Source: CAZPDM01 sp964585305
Lineage (GTDB): Bacteria; Planctomycetota; Uabimicrobiia; Uabimicrobiales; JABWCH01
Assembly (NCBI GenBank): GCA_964585305.1
Contig: CAZPDM010000057.1
Span: forward strand, 1 to 28,941
Reading direction: 5' to 3'
Length of the DNA: 28,941 bases
Under the pieces are notes generated by a model that was not told where the DNA came from, did not search any database, and saw nothing but the letters and a program-made list of their open reading frames with translations. How positions within the stretch are numbered: the first letter of the stretch is position 1; the number at the start of each line of letters is the position of its first letter. The position numbers and the translations under genes are program-made. Shown one piece after another: positions 7,946 through 15,058 of the stretch.

Positions 7946-10108
7946 TTGTCTATTCAAAAGATATTTTCTTTAATATATATATTCGTTATCATTCTTGCTT
8001 TTTTATTAGCAATGTGCCTTTGGAAGATTATACCACTTCAATCTCAAATTCCAACTGGTATTATCCCATTACTTATATATATAGCTATAGTTTTAATCGG
8101 TATTTTAATAACAATACTTCTTTTGAACCGTTCCGTTATTGTTCCTATATCAGTAGGAACTAGAGTTGTTGAGCAACTTATAGAAGGTATTGAAACTTCT
8201 CGTTGGTATGTTCCTTATAAAAATGAACTGGCTACTTTAGCAGATGTTTTTAATGAAATGGTTAGTCGTGATCAAAAGCAACGTCAAGATTTAGAAAGCA
8301 AGATTGATGAAATACAAAATCTCCTTCAAACTAATGAAATCATGCGGCAAGAAATTCTTGAACATACAAAAATAGAAGCAGAACTTAGTAATAAAAAAGT
8401 ACAACTTTTACAAGCGGTAAATGTTAGAAATCAAGATTTAGAACGTGCTCAACTGGTATTAAATGATGAAATTCAAGAAAAAAACCGTATTGCAGAAGAA
8501 CTCAAAAAAGCTAAAGAAGCAGCAGAAAAAGCTAATACCAATAAAAGTATATTTATTGCTTCTGTAAGCCATGAATTAAGAAATCATTTAAGTGGAATTT
8601 CTGCTTTAATCGATGTTCTTTTGCACACGTCTTTAACAAACGAACAACGTCATAGCCTTAGAACCGTTAAAGATATTTCACGTATTATGTTGCAATTGAT
8701 TGGAGATGTTCTTGATATTTCTCAAATTGAATTCGGAAAGTTTACCTTAGAAAATAAAGATTTTGATACAGAGTATTTAGTACAAACCACATTGCGCCCA
8801 TTCCATTTACAAGTTAAAAATAAAGGGCTATATTTACAAACTAGTATTAGCAAAAATGTCCCCAAATTTTTAAAAGGAGATTCCTTACGACTACGTCAGA
8901 TACTTTCTAACCTGATCAATAATGCTATCAAATTTACAGAAAAAGGAGGAATCAGTTTAGAAGTAAAAGATATAGATATAAAGAACTTTGAATTTCCCCA
9001 AGGAAAAACACTAAATTGCCAAGAAGAACAAGCTATTTTATTTTCTGTACAAGATACTGGAATTGGAATCCCTGAAGATAAGCAAGATATTATATTTGAT
9101 AGTTTTAATGCTCTTTCCAACATTACCAGAAAAAAATATGGTGGTACTGGCCTTGGTCTCTCTATTTGCCAAAAATTAGTTGAAATGATGGGAGGATGTA
9201 TTTGGGTAGAAAGTCATCCACAAGAAGGAAGTACTTTTTATTTTGTAATATGCTTTCCTTTTGGAGATTCTAATGAAGTTAGAATAACTAAAGGATTTGA
9301 AGCAATGAAACCATCATTAAATACTCCGCTTAATATTTTATTAGCAGAAGATAATTTAGTCAATGCACAAATGGCAAAAAAATTGTTAAATAAATTAGGA
9401 CACTCTGTCACAATGATAGAAAATGGTAAACAAGTATTAGAAAAGCTTCCAAAAGAAAATTTTGATTTGATATTTATGGATATTGAAATGCCAGAAATGG
9501 ATGGCTTAGAAGCAACAAAAAGAATACGGCAAGGAGAAGCGGGAGAAAAAAATCAAAAAATTCCTATTTTTGGAATCACTGCACACACAATGTCAGATAT
9601 TTATGAAAAATGTTTCATTGCGGGAATGAATAATATTATTATTCGACCAATTAACTTTGATGACTTACGCGGAGTACTACAAGAATTCCGCCAAAATAAT
9701 CTTAATATAACTAGCCGTTTTAATCTAAATGAAACTGGTCGCTTTTCTTTGAAAGAATATGGAGAAATAACTCCTCATGATGAAATTTTAGATATTCCAG
9801 GAGCACTATCACGTTTAGGTGGCGATCATGTTTTACTTCAAGAAATGTATAAATCCTTTTTAAGCCATTTTCCTAAAAGAATGTCAGAATTAAGTGATGT
9901 AGTTTCTTCAAATGATATTGCTAAAATTGCATTTCATTCCCATGCAATCAAAGGAACCACTAGTCAAATTGGGGCAACATCTTGTGCATTATTGGCGACT
10001 GCTATGGAAAAAGCTGCAAATGAAAATAATATAAATGAAATTATGGTATTATTTCAAAGACTAGAAAAAGAGGCTCAAAAAGTTATTGAACTTTTAGAAA
10101 AAAATTAG
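7946..10108 (+). CDS. Hybrid sensor histidine kinase (HisKA-HATPase-REC-HPt)
   Basis: With the TTG start at 7946 the protein has 720 residues. Two transmembrane helices (about 6-27 and 36-60) are separated by only a few residues, so there is almost no periplasmic sensor. A HAMP-like segment and a long coiled coil (about 95-200) follow. The HisKA motif FIASVSHELRNHL carries the phospho-accepting H209. The ATP-binding part shows NNAIKFTEKGG, DTGIGIP and GGTGLGLSI. The receiver domain (about 460-580) has the acidic pair in LLAEDN and phospho-acceptor D512 in MDIEMPEMDG; its usual lysine is arginine in IIIRPI. A C-terminal HPt domain has H666 in HSHAIKGTT. This is a self-contained phosphorelay whose final response regulator is not in the window. 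The next gene begins 11 bases downstream. Confidence 0.93.
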   Translation: MSIQKIFSLIYIFVIILAFLLAMCLWKIIPLQSQIPTGIIPLLIYIAIVLIGILITILLLNRSVIVPISVGTRVVEQLIEGIETSRWYVPYKNELATLADVFNEMVSRDQKQRQDLESKIDEIQNLLQTNEIMRQEILEHTKIEAELSNKKVQLLQAVNVRNQDLERAQLVLNDEIQEKNRIAEELKKAKEAAEKANTNKSIFIASVSHELRNHLSGISALIDVLLHTSLTNEQRHSLRTVKDISRIMLQLIGDVLDISQIEFGKFTLENKDFDTEYLVQTTLRPFHLQVKNKGLYLQTSISKNVPKFLKGDSLRLRQILSNLINNAIKFTEKGGISLEVKDIDIKNFEFPQGKTLNCQEEQAILFSVQDTGIGIPEDKQDIIFDSFNALSNITRKKYGGTGLGLSICQKLVEMMGGCIWVESHPQEGSTFYFVICFPFGDSNEVRITKGFEAMKPSLNTPLNILLAEDNLVNAQMAKKLLNKLGHSVTMIENGKQVLEKLPKENFDLIFMDIEMPEMDGLEATKRIRQGEAGEKNQKIPIFGITAHTMSDIYEKCFIAGMNNIIIRPINFDDLRGVLQEFRQNNLNITSRFNLNETGRFSLKEYGEITPHDEILDIPGALSRLGGDHVLLQEMYKSFLSHFPKRMSELSDVVSSNDIAKIAFHSHAIKGTTSQIGATSCALLATAMEKAANENNINEIMVLFQRLEKEAQKVIELLEKN

Positions 10109-10119
10109 GTCATTTTTTT

Positions 10120-10785
10120 ATGGAAAATTATTCTAAAGAATCAGAGATTATAGTTTCTGAAGAAAAAAAATTATTACTCAATAACCAACCAGCAATTCTA
10201 GAATCTAAAACCTTTGACGGGAAAAATTTGTTGGCCGATGATTGGCCGGATGAAAAGCCTCTTAATCATAAAGAAGTTTTTTTTTCCCGTCAGACCCTTT
10301 TCATTCTTGTTGGTCCATCAGGAGCAGGAAAATCATCTTTTGCTAAAAGATATTTTTCTCCAACAATAACAGTTTCTACAGATCGCTGTCGTGAACTTAT
10401 CATAGATTCCCCTAGCAACCAGAGAGTTTCTGAGGACGCATTTGAATTATTTTATTTTCTTATAAAAAAGCGGCTAAAATACAAGCGTACAACAATAGCT
10501 GACTCCACAGCACTTAAATTTAAATATCGAAAAAAGCTCCAAGAAATCGCTCAAGAATATCAATTTTCTACAGTTCTGTTTTTCTTTGATATTCCACAGA
10601 AAAACTGTTTAGAAAATGACAAAAAAAGAAAGTATATCGTTGGAGAAGAAGTTTTATTACGACAATGGATATACTTAGAAACAACTCGCCAACAACTTAT
10701 TCAAGAATCCTATGATAAAGTCATTGTTTTTCATTCTTTATCTGAAATTGACCAATTTTGCTATAATTGGGTTAAAAACTATTGA
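10120..10785 (+). CDS. P-loop kinase resembling the polynucleotide 5'-kinase domain of bacterial Pnkp
   Basis: This 221-aa protein has a charged 50-residue N-terminal extension and then one P-loop kinase domain. Walker A is GPSGAGKSS (65-73), DRCR follows at 88-91, the region IADST (126-130) contains the expected acidic acceptor-binding D128, and a lid with several basic residues (KKRKY) lies at 168-172. This order matches the AAA_33/Pnkp kinase group, which phosphorylates 5'-OH ends of nucleic acids, although related proteins act on other small substrates. No phosphatase, ligase or Hen1 methyltransferase partner is fused or nearby, so an RNA-repair role is only a possibility. Its start lies 11 bases after the histidine kinase stop, indicating co-transcription and perhaps translational coupling. 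Confidence 0.75.
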   Translation: MENYSKESEIIVSEEKKLLLNNQPAILESKTFDGKNLLADDWPDEKPLNHKEVFFSRQTLFILVGPSGAGKSSFAKRYFSPTITVSTDRCRELIIDSPSNQRVSEDAFELFYFLIKKRLKYKRTTIADSTALKFKYRKKLQEIAQEYQFSTVLFFFDIPQKNCLENDKKRKYIVGEEVLLRQWIYLETTRQQLIQESYDKVIVFHSLSEIDQFCYNWVKNY

Positions 10786-10813
10786 TAGAAAATTTATAAA
10801 ATTTTCTATCAAT
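10781..10813 (+). other. Perfect 15-bp hairpin overlapping the P-loop kinase stop codon
   Basis: attgatagaaaattt at 10781-10795 is the exact reverse complement of 10799-10813 with a 3-base loop. The left arm contains the TGA stop. There is no T tract, so it may be an mRNA end-protecting or processing structure rather than a full terminator. Confidence 0.55.
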
Positions 10814-10850
10814 AAAAATATTCATCATTTAATAATTAGAAGAAGGAAAT

Positions 10851-12029
10851 ATGTCACAACAATCAGAATCTCAAATTACAAACGATTTTGCAGTATCACA
10901 AATATCTTTGTATGATTTTTTAGGAATTCCCCCAGGCTCCCCACCAAATTTAATATATTTAGCTATACAAAAAATGGAGAACTCAGATTGGGATTCATTT
11001 ATAAATATTAACGATCATCCAGATTTTCGTACACAAATTGAATATTATTTACATCTTGCAAAGCACTATCTTTTATCCGCAGAAAATCGCATTAAATATG
11101 AGCAAATATGGATATCATACTATTTACCATTAGAAAATAGTATATCAGCATTAGAGAAATTTTTAGAAAGAACACAAGCAAGTGATTTTTTTCGTGGAGG
11201 ACTGCGACAAAAATCCTTCCCAATTTTACATAAAGTAGAAGATTCTAACGATGATACGTTTCATTATGATACTGATTTCTTATATTTTATAATGCACGAC
11301 CGTTTTGAAAATCGAGAAATATTTTTTCTTAGTCCAGATAAACCACTTGAATTTACCTCATATAAAAAAAATATAATTTTTAAAAGCCCCAATTTTTGTT
11401 TACAAAACACTGGAGGAAATACTGTTACAATTAGTAATGATGCAGTGGGAAAAATTTTAACTCTATCCAAAGAAACTAATATTGACTTACCACTTCATAT
11501 TGGAGATAGATTAGAATTTATTGATGGAACACGTTTTATTTTAAGAAGTTTTTATTCTCAGAATAAAAACTCCGAATATAATATTCCTGAATATTATTTA
11601 TATTTTTTTCGAGAGAATATTAGTCTACCATTATTACCTGAAAAGGTTTACATTATAGGCAGAAATACCACAGATATTTTACGTCTTCCTTTAGTTTCAA
11701 ATGAAGAACTTTGTTTTGTAAATATAGGCAGACGAGAACGAAGTATTTCACGCCAAAATTTACAAATATTTTTTCATAAAAATGAATGGTATATTCAAGA
11801 TTTAGGTAGCCGCTATGGAACAACATTAGATTTTCCAAACCATTGTAAATTTGAAACTCTATCTGGTGGAGCTATAATGAAGTTGGAAGAAGGAAAAATC
11901 CGTCTTGGTTATGATAAATCTTATATTATCAACGTTAGCAAAGAACAAAACTTTGTTAGAAAAACTCAAGTGCAATTTAAAAAAGTTTCAGAATTTACTT
12001 CTTTATATGATTTAGCTTATCTATGCTAA
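10851..12029 (+). CDS. FHA-domain protein with helical N-terminal domain
   Basis: This 392-aa cytoplasmic protein probably binds phosphothreonine peptides made by a Ser/Thr kinase. The C-terminal FHA domain (about 264-362) has the GR of IIGRN (270-271), SISRQNLQI at 298-306 and DLGSRYGT at 317-324. The serine and arginine that hold the phosphate are present, while the usual following histidine is asparagine. A second beta-rich stretch (about 150-235, with PLHIGDRLEF) resembles an FHA fold without the binding motif. The N-terminus (20-88) starts YDFLGIPPG and ends SAENRIKYEQI, like the outer helices of a J domain; an HPD occurs at 56-58 but is shifted, so a working J domain is doubtful. AAGGA at 10842-10846 fixes the start. 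It is convergent with the pseudokinase gene. Confidence 0.85.
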   Translation: MSQQSESQITNDFAVSQISLYDFLGIPPGSPPNLIYLAIQKMENSDWDSFININDHPDFRTQIEYYLHLAKHYLLSAENRIKYEQIWISYYLPLENSISALEKFLERTQASDFFRGGLRQKSFPILHKVEDSNDDTFHYDTDFLYFIMHDRFENREIFFLSPDKPLEFTSYKKNIIFKSPNFCLQNTGGNTVTISNDAVGKILTLSKETNIDLPLHIGDRLEFIDGTRFILRSFYSQNKNSEYNIPEYYLYFFRENISLPLLPEKVYIIGRNTTDILRLPLVSNEELCFVNIGRRERSISRQNLQIFFHKNEWYIQDLGSRYGTTLDFPNHCKFETLSGGAIMKLEEGKIRLGYDKSYIINVSKEQNFVRKTQVQFKKVSEFTSLYDLAYLC

Positions 12030-12045
12030 CTTAAGTCAAAAAAAG

Positions 12046-12102
12046 AAAAAATATTTGTTCAATCTTTGCATATCAAAGATTCAAACAAATATTTTTTTTT
12101 TT
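12046..12102. terminator. Bidirectional terminator between FHA and pseudokinase genes
   Basis: The arms aaatatttgttcaatctttg and caaagattcaaacaaatatt pair over about 20 bp with one bulge and a short loop near 12069-12073. An A tract precedes them and a run of twelve T follows on the plus strand. The T run touches the pseudokinase stop codon. Confidence 0.8.
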
Positions 12103-13003
12103 AAATTAGCCTGGCTAAATCTGTAGTACGTTCACTTTCTACTAGATAGGCTAAAATATAACTGCGAATTTGAGGAGCTGTCCATCGTTTCAAGAAATTG
12201 AAATTCATAGTGTTATTTAGCAATTCTTGGCAATAACGACGCTCTCTTTTAGTTAAAGAAGGATTTTCTATTTTAGGTATCCCTGAAGAAAACCATCCTG
12301 GATGAAGATGCGGAGGTGGAAATCCTGAAATAATATGAAAAAATACTGTTCCCAAGCTGTAAATATCACTCATAGGAGTAATTCCATAATTTTTGTCAGG
12401 ATTTTCCAATGATGCAATAAGCTCTGGTGAAGCATAGTGTCCATAAACTGCATCCAAAGCACTATGTGCAAAATCTGAAACATTGAGATATTCTACACCA
12501 CTAAGATAGATACGCCCAGTCTCTCTTTGAATAATCAGATTGCTAGGATTGATATTCCGATGGACAAAATTTAACTCTGCCAAATGTTCTAAAGCTAAAG
12601 TTAAGTCATGGATAATCCATAATGACTCTTTTAATTGTAGTCTTTTTTGTTTAAGAACATTCATTAAATTATATCCTGCGATCCAATCCATAACAACAAA
12701 GCAATGTGCTGGGTTCATGCAAAAATCATGGGCAGTAATAATATTTCTACCACGATCAAGTGTCATAAGTAACAAAGCACGACGCAAATATTTTTGCAAC
12801 TCACTAGCTGTTATATCATCAGGAGCAAATTCAATAACATATTGTTTTTGATTTGAAAGAGCTATTGCAAACAAAATATTTTTTTTATTTGGAAATGGGC
12901 CAGAATTTATTACTTTATAAAAATCTCTCCCACCTGTATAAATATCTTGTTCGCCTAATTTTTGATTCAACTGATGTATTTGGCGGATAATTTCTTCGTA
13001 CAT
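12101..13003 (-). CDS. Hanks-type pseudokinase
   Basis: The fold is that of a eukaryotic-like Ser/Thr kinase of 300 aa, but each catalytic motif is damaged. Numbered from the ATG at 13003: the beta3 VAIK position reads YVIEF with glutamate (E58) instead of lysine; the catalytic loop reads FVHRNINPSN, so the HRD aspartate is N150 and the next lysine is also asparagine; the DFG motif reads LSGVEY (168-170 SGV). Structural motifs persist: YASPEL for APE, SDIYSLGTVFFHIISG for the F helix, and the VVMDWIAG hinge. Phosphotransfer is therefore unlikely, and an allosteric or scaffold role is inferred. No transmembrane segment is visible. I prefer the ATG at 13003, preceded by GGGG, over the in-frame TTG at 13015. 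It is divergent from an intact kinase gene. Confidence 0.88.
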   Translation of the reverse strand: MYEEIIRQIHQLNQKLGEQDIYTGGRDFYKVINSGPFPNKKNILFAIALSNQKQYVIEFAPDDITASELQKYLRRALLLMTLDRGRNIITAHDFCMNPAHCFVVMDWIAGYNLMNVLKQKRLQLKESLWIIHDLTLALEHLAELNFVHRNINPSNLIIQRETGRIYLSGVEYLNVSDFAHSALDAVYGHYASPELIASLENPDKNYGITPMSDIYSLGTVFFHIISGFPPPHLHPGWFSSGIPKIENPSLTKRERRYCQELLNNTMNFNFLKRWTAPQIRSYILAYLVESERTTDLARLI

Positions 13004-13027
13004 ATTTCGCCCCAAACTAGAAAGATA

Positions 13028-13065
13028 TTTTGAGAATAAAGTAAGCTTAATTTATTATCTCAAAA
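13028..13065. promoter_or_regulatory. Imperfect palindrome in the kinase/pseudokinase divergent region
   Basis: ttttgaga (13028-13035) pairs with tctcaaaa (13058-13065), ataaa with tttat inside, around a central aagctt. It lies 25 bases before the pseudokinase start, so it could be an operator or a leader hairpin. The rest of the 309-base divergent gap (13004-13312) is AT-rich with one promoter and no small gene that I can support. Confidence 0.35.
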
Positions 13066-13128
13066 ATTTTTAGCCTATACAAGTATTTTAAGATAAAATT
13101 CCTAAAAGGAAACTATTTTAATTTTTTT

Positions 13129-13157
13129 TTGACTACTTTACTTAAATATGTTAGAAT
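13129..13157 (+). promoter_or_regulatory. Sigma70-type promoter for the kinase-flavodoxin gene
   Basis: TTGACT at 13129-13134 and TAGAAT at 13152-13157 are separated by the ideal 17 bases. The start codon lies about 155 bases downstream, leaving a long leader of roughly 150 bases. Confidence 0.55.
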
Positions 13158-13312
13158 GTGCCAATCAATTATTTTTTTGAAGAAAAATTAGGCTAGTACA
13201 TATTTTTAGCAAATTTTTCCCAAAATAAGCATTTTTATAAAAAATTATATATATTGAAGGATATTTGTGCTCCTTTAATTTAAAAAGGAAACAAATACTA
13301 AAGGGGCTTTTC

Positions 13313-14941
13313 ATGCCATTAGAGGAAAATCAAGAAATTGAAGGAAATACAGGGGAAAAAGAAAATATCCCTATTGTTGATGACAATGCCTTAGAAAAAC
13401 ATATATTATTGCGTGGCTTTGTTACCAAAAAAAATGTTCAAGAAGCTCGTCAAATCCAAGAAAAAATGCGAAGCGAAGGACAAGAAATAACATTAGGCGA
13501 GGTACTTCTTAATAGAAACCATCTTACTATTACTCAATTAAAACGTTCTAAAGCAGAAATTGACGGTGAAGATGATGAGCCTTATCCAGAAATAAAAGGC
13601 TATGAAATTATCAAAAAAATTAGAAAAGGTGGCATGGGGACAGTATACAAAGCCAGACAATTAAGCATGGATCGTGTCGTAGCATTAAAAATATTGGCCA
13701 AAGAACTTACAGATGATGAAACTTATGTTAAGAGATTTCTGATTGAGGCCAAAGCAGTTGGCAAACTAAACCATGAAAATATTGTTGCAGGTTACGATGC
13801 TGGTTCTCATAATGGCATTTATTTTTTTGCTATGGAATACATTAACGGCGAAACAATCTTAGAAATTATGCGACGGGAAAAAATCTTATCCGTTCCATTT
13901 TCTCTAAACGTAGCCTATCAAACTAGTAAAGCATTAGAACATGCCACTAAGCATCGAATTATTCACCGTGATATTAAACCTGGTAATATTATGATTAACC
14001 ACAATGGAGTCATAAAACTTTGCGATCTAGGTTTTGCAAAAATTTCAAGCATTGATTTACTGACAAAAAAAGGGACAACCCTTGGCACACCTTATTATAT
14101 GTCTCCTGAACAATGTCGTGGATTACCAGATATTGACATTCGCAGTGACATTTACTCTTTAGGAGCAACTTTGTTCCACATGATGGTAGGCAAAGTTCCT
14201 TTCTCTGGCAAAACAGCTTCTGAAATACTAAAACGGCATCTTACGGATCAATTAGTAATTCCTCAAGAACGCAGAGCTGCTATGGGTGAATATATTTGCC
14301 ATATTATTGAAAAAATGATGGCAAAAAATAGAGAAGATCGATATGCAACACCAACAGATTTATTGGCTGAACTCGAGCCAGTTATGGCACGCTACCAATC
14401 ACCTAAAATACTTATGATACACCCTTCTAAAAGTTCTGCAGCAGAAGATGTAGCCTTGTTAATTGCCACAGGAGCCTATGAACAAGGCGGAAAAATTGAA
14501 GTTGTTAAAGGTGCAGATGTTAAAGCTGAAGACTTAAGACAAGCAGGTGCTATCATTGTTGGAACTTCTGGAAATTCTCCGACCACTTCCCAAGAAATTC
14601 AAGGGGCATTAGCAATCATGGAACGATTCCCCGAAGATATGAAGGGAAAACTGGGGGGAGCTTTTATGGCTTATGAATCAGGCACTACTGCGACAAATGC
14701 AACAAATCAATTAAGAACTATTTTTGAACGTATGATGAATATGGGAATGATTGTCCGCGGCAATTTTACTGGTGTATTAGGAGGTAAAATTGCATTAGAT
14801 GATCCAGAAAGTATCGAAGCTGAAAAATGCCGTCAAATTGGTCGCGATATGAGTAGCCTGTTATTGTATATAACAGCCGGGAAACAAAGCGTTCATCGTG
14901 TTACAGAAATGGCACCGATAGCTGTACAAACTCAAGAATAA
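13313..14941 (+). CDS. Active Ser/Thr protein kinase fused to a WrbA/flavodoxin-like domain
   Basis: I use the ATG at 13313, preceded by AAGGGG at 13301-13306, giving 542 aa; an upstream TTG at 13265 lacks a site. Residues 27-80 form a small helical domain (GFVTKKNVQEA...LGEVLLNRNHLT) like those at the start of GspE-type ATPases and many planctomycete kinases. The kinase domain (about 97-358) is intact: GGMGTVYKA glycine loop, K126 in VALKIL, D220 in HRDIKPGN, D238 in CDLGFA, and YMSPEQ. The C-terminal part (about 364-524) has a flavodoxin fold: PKILMIHPSKSS, AGAIIVGTSGN, GKLGGAFMAYESG and MGMIVRGN match WrbA-type proteins in order. The phosphate loop is changed, so FMN binding is uncertain. 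There is no transmembrane segment. The pairing suggests a kinase controlled by flavin or redox state, which is inference. Confidence 0.88.
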   Translation: MPLEENQEIEGNTGEKENIPIVDDNALEKHILLRGFVTKKNVQEARQIQEKMRSEGQEITLGEVLLNRNHLTITQLKRSKAEIDGEDDEPYPEIKGYEIIKKIRKGGMGTVYKARQLSMDRVVALKILAKELTDDETYVKRFLIEAKAVGKLNHENIVAGYDAGSHNGIYFFAMEYINGETILEIMRREKILSVPFSLNVAYQTSKALEHATKHRIIHRDIKPGNIMINHNGVIKLCDLGFAKISSIDLLTKKGTTLGTPYYMSPEQCRGLPDIDIRSDIYSLGATLFHMMVGKVPFSGKTASEILKRHLTDQLVIPQERRAAMGEYICHIIEKMMAKNREDRYATPTDLLAELEPVMARYQSPKILMIHPSKSSAAEDVALLIATGAYEQGGKIEVVKGADVKAEDLRQAGAIIVGTSGNSPTTSQEIQGALAIMERFPEDMKGKLGGAFMAYESGTTATNATNQLRTIFERMMNMGMIVRGNFTGVLGGKIALDDPESIEAEKCRQIGRDMSSLLLYITAGKQSVHRVTEMAPIAVQTQE

Positions 14942-14954
14942 TTTTTTATCTTAA

Positions 14955-14993
14955 AAAATATTCTATTTTTTCTCATTAGAAACAGAATATTTT
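14955..14993 (+). terminator. Weak hairpin between the kinase and permease genes
   Basis: aaaatattct (14955-14964) pairs with agaatatttt (14984-14993) across a 19-base loop, with no strong T tract. It may attenuate rather than end transcription into the permease gene. Confidence 0.3.
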
Positions 14994-15058
14994 CTATCAA
15001 AAATGTAAGCAAACTTTTTCTTTAGAAAAAGATTATCTGAAAGGTAAAGGTATTTGAA

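Noticed and set aside
11016..11024. HPD motif in the FHA protein as evidence of a working J domain
   Set aside because: The HPD is separated from the preceding helix by extra residues and the following helix lacks the usual basic residues; likely coincidental.
13265..13312. TTG at 13265 as start of the kinase-flavodoxin gene
   Set aside because: The ATG at 13313 has AAGGGG six bases upstream and gives a normal N-terminus.
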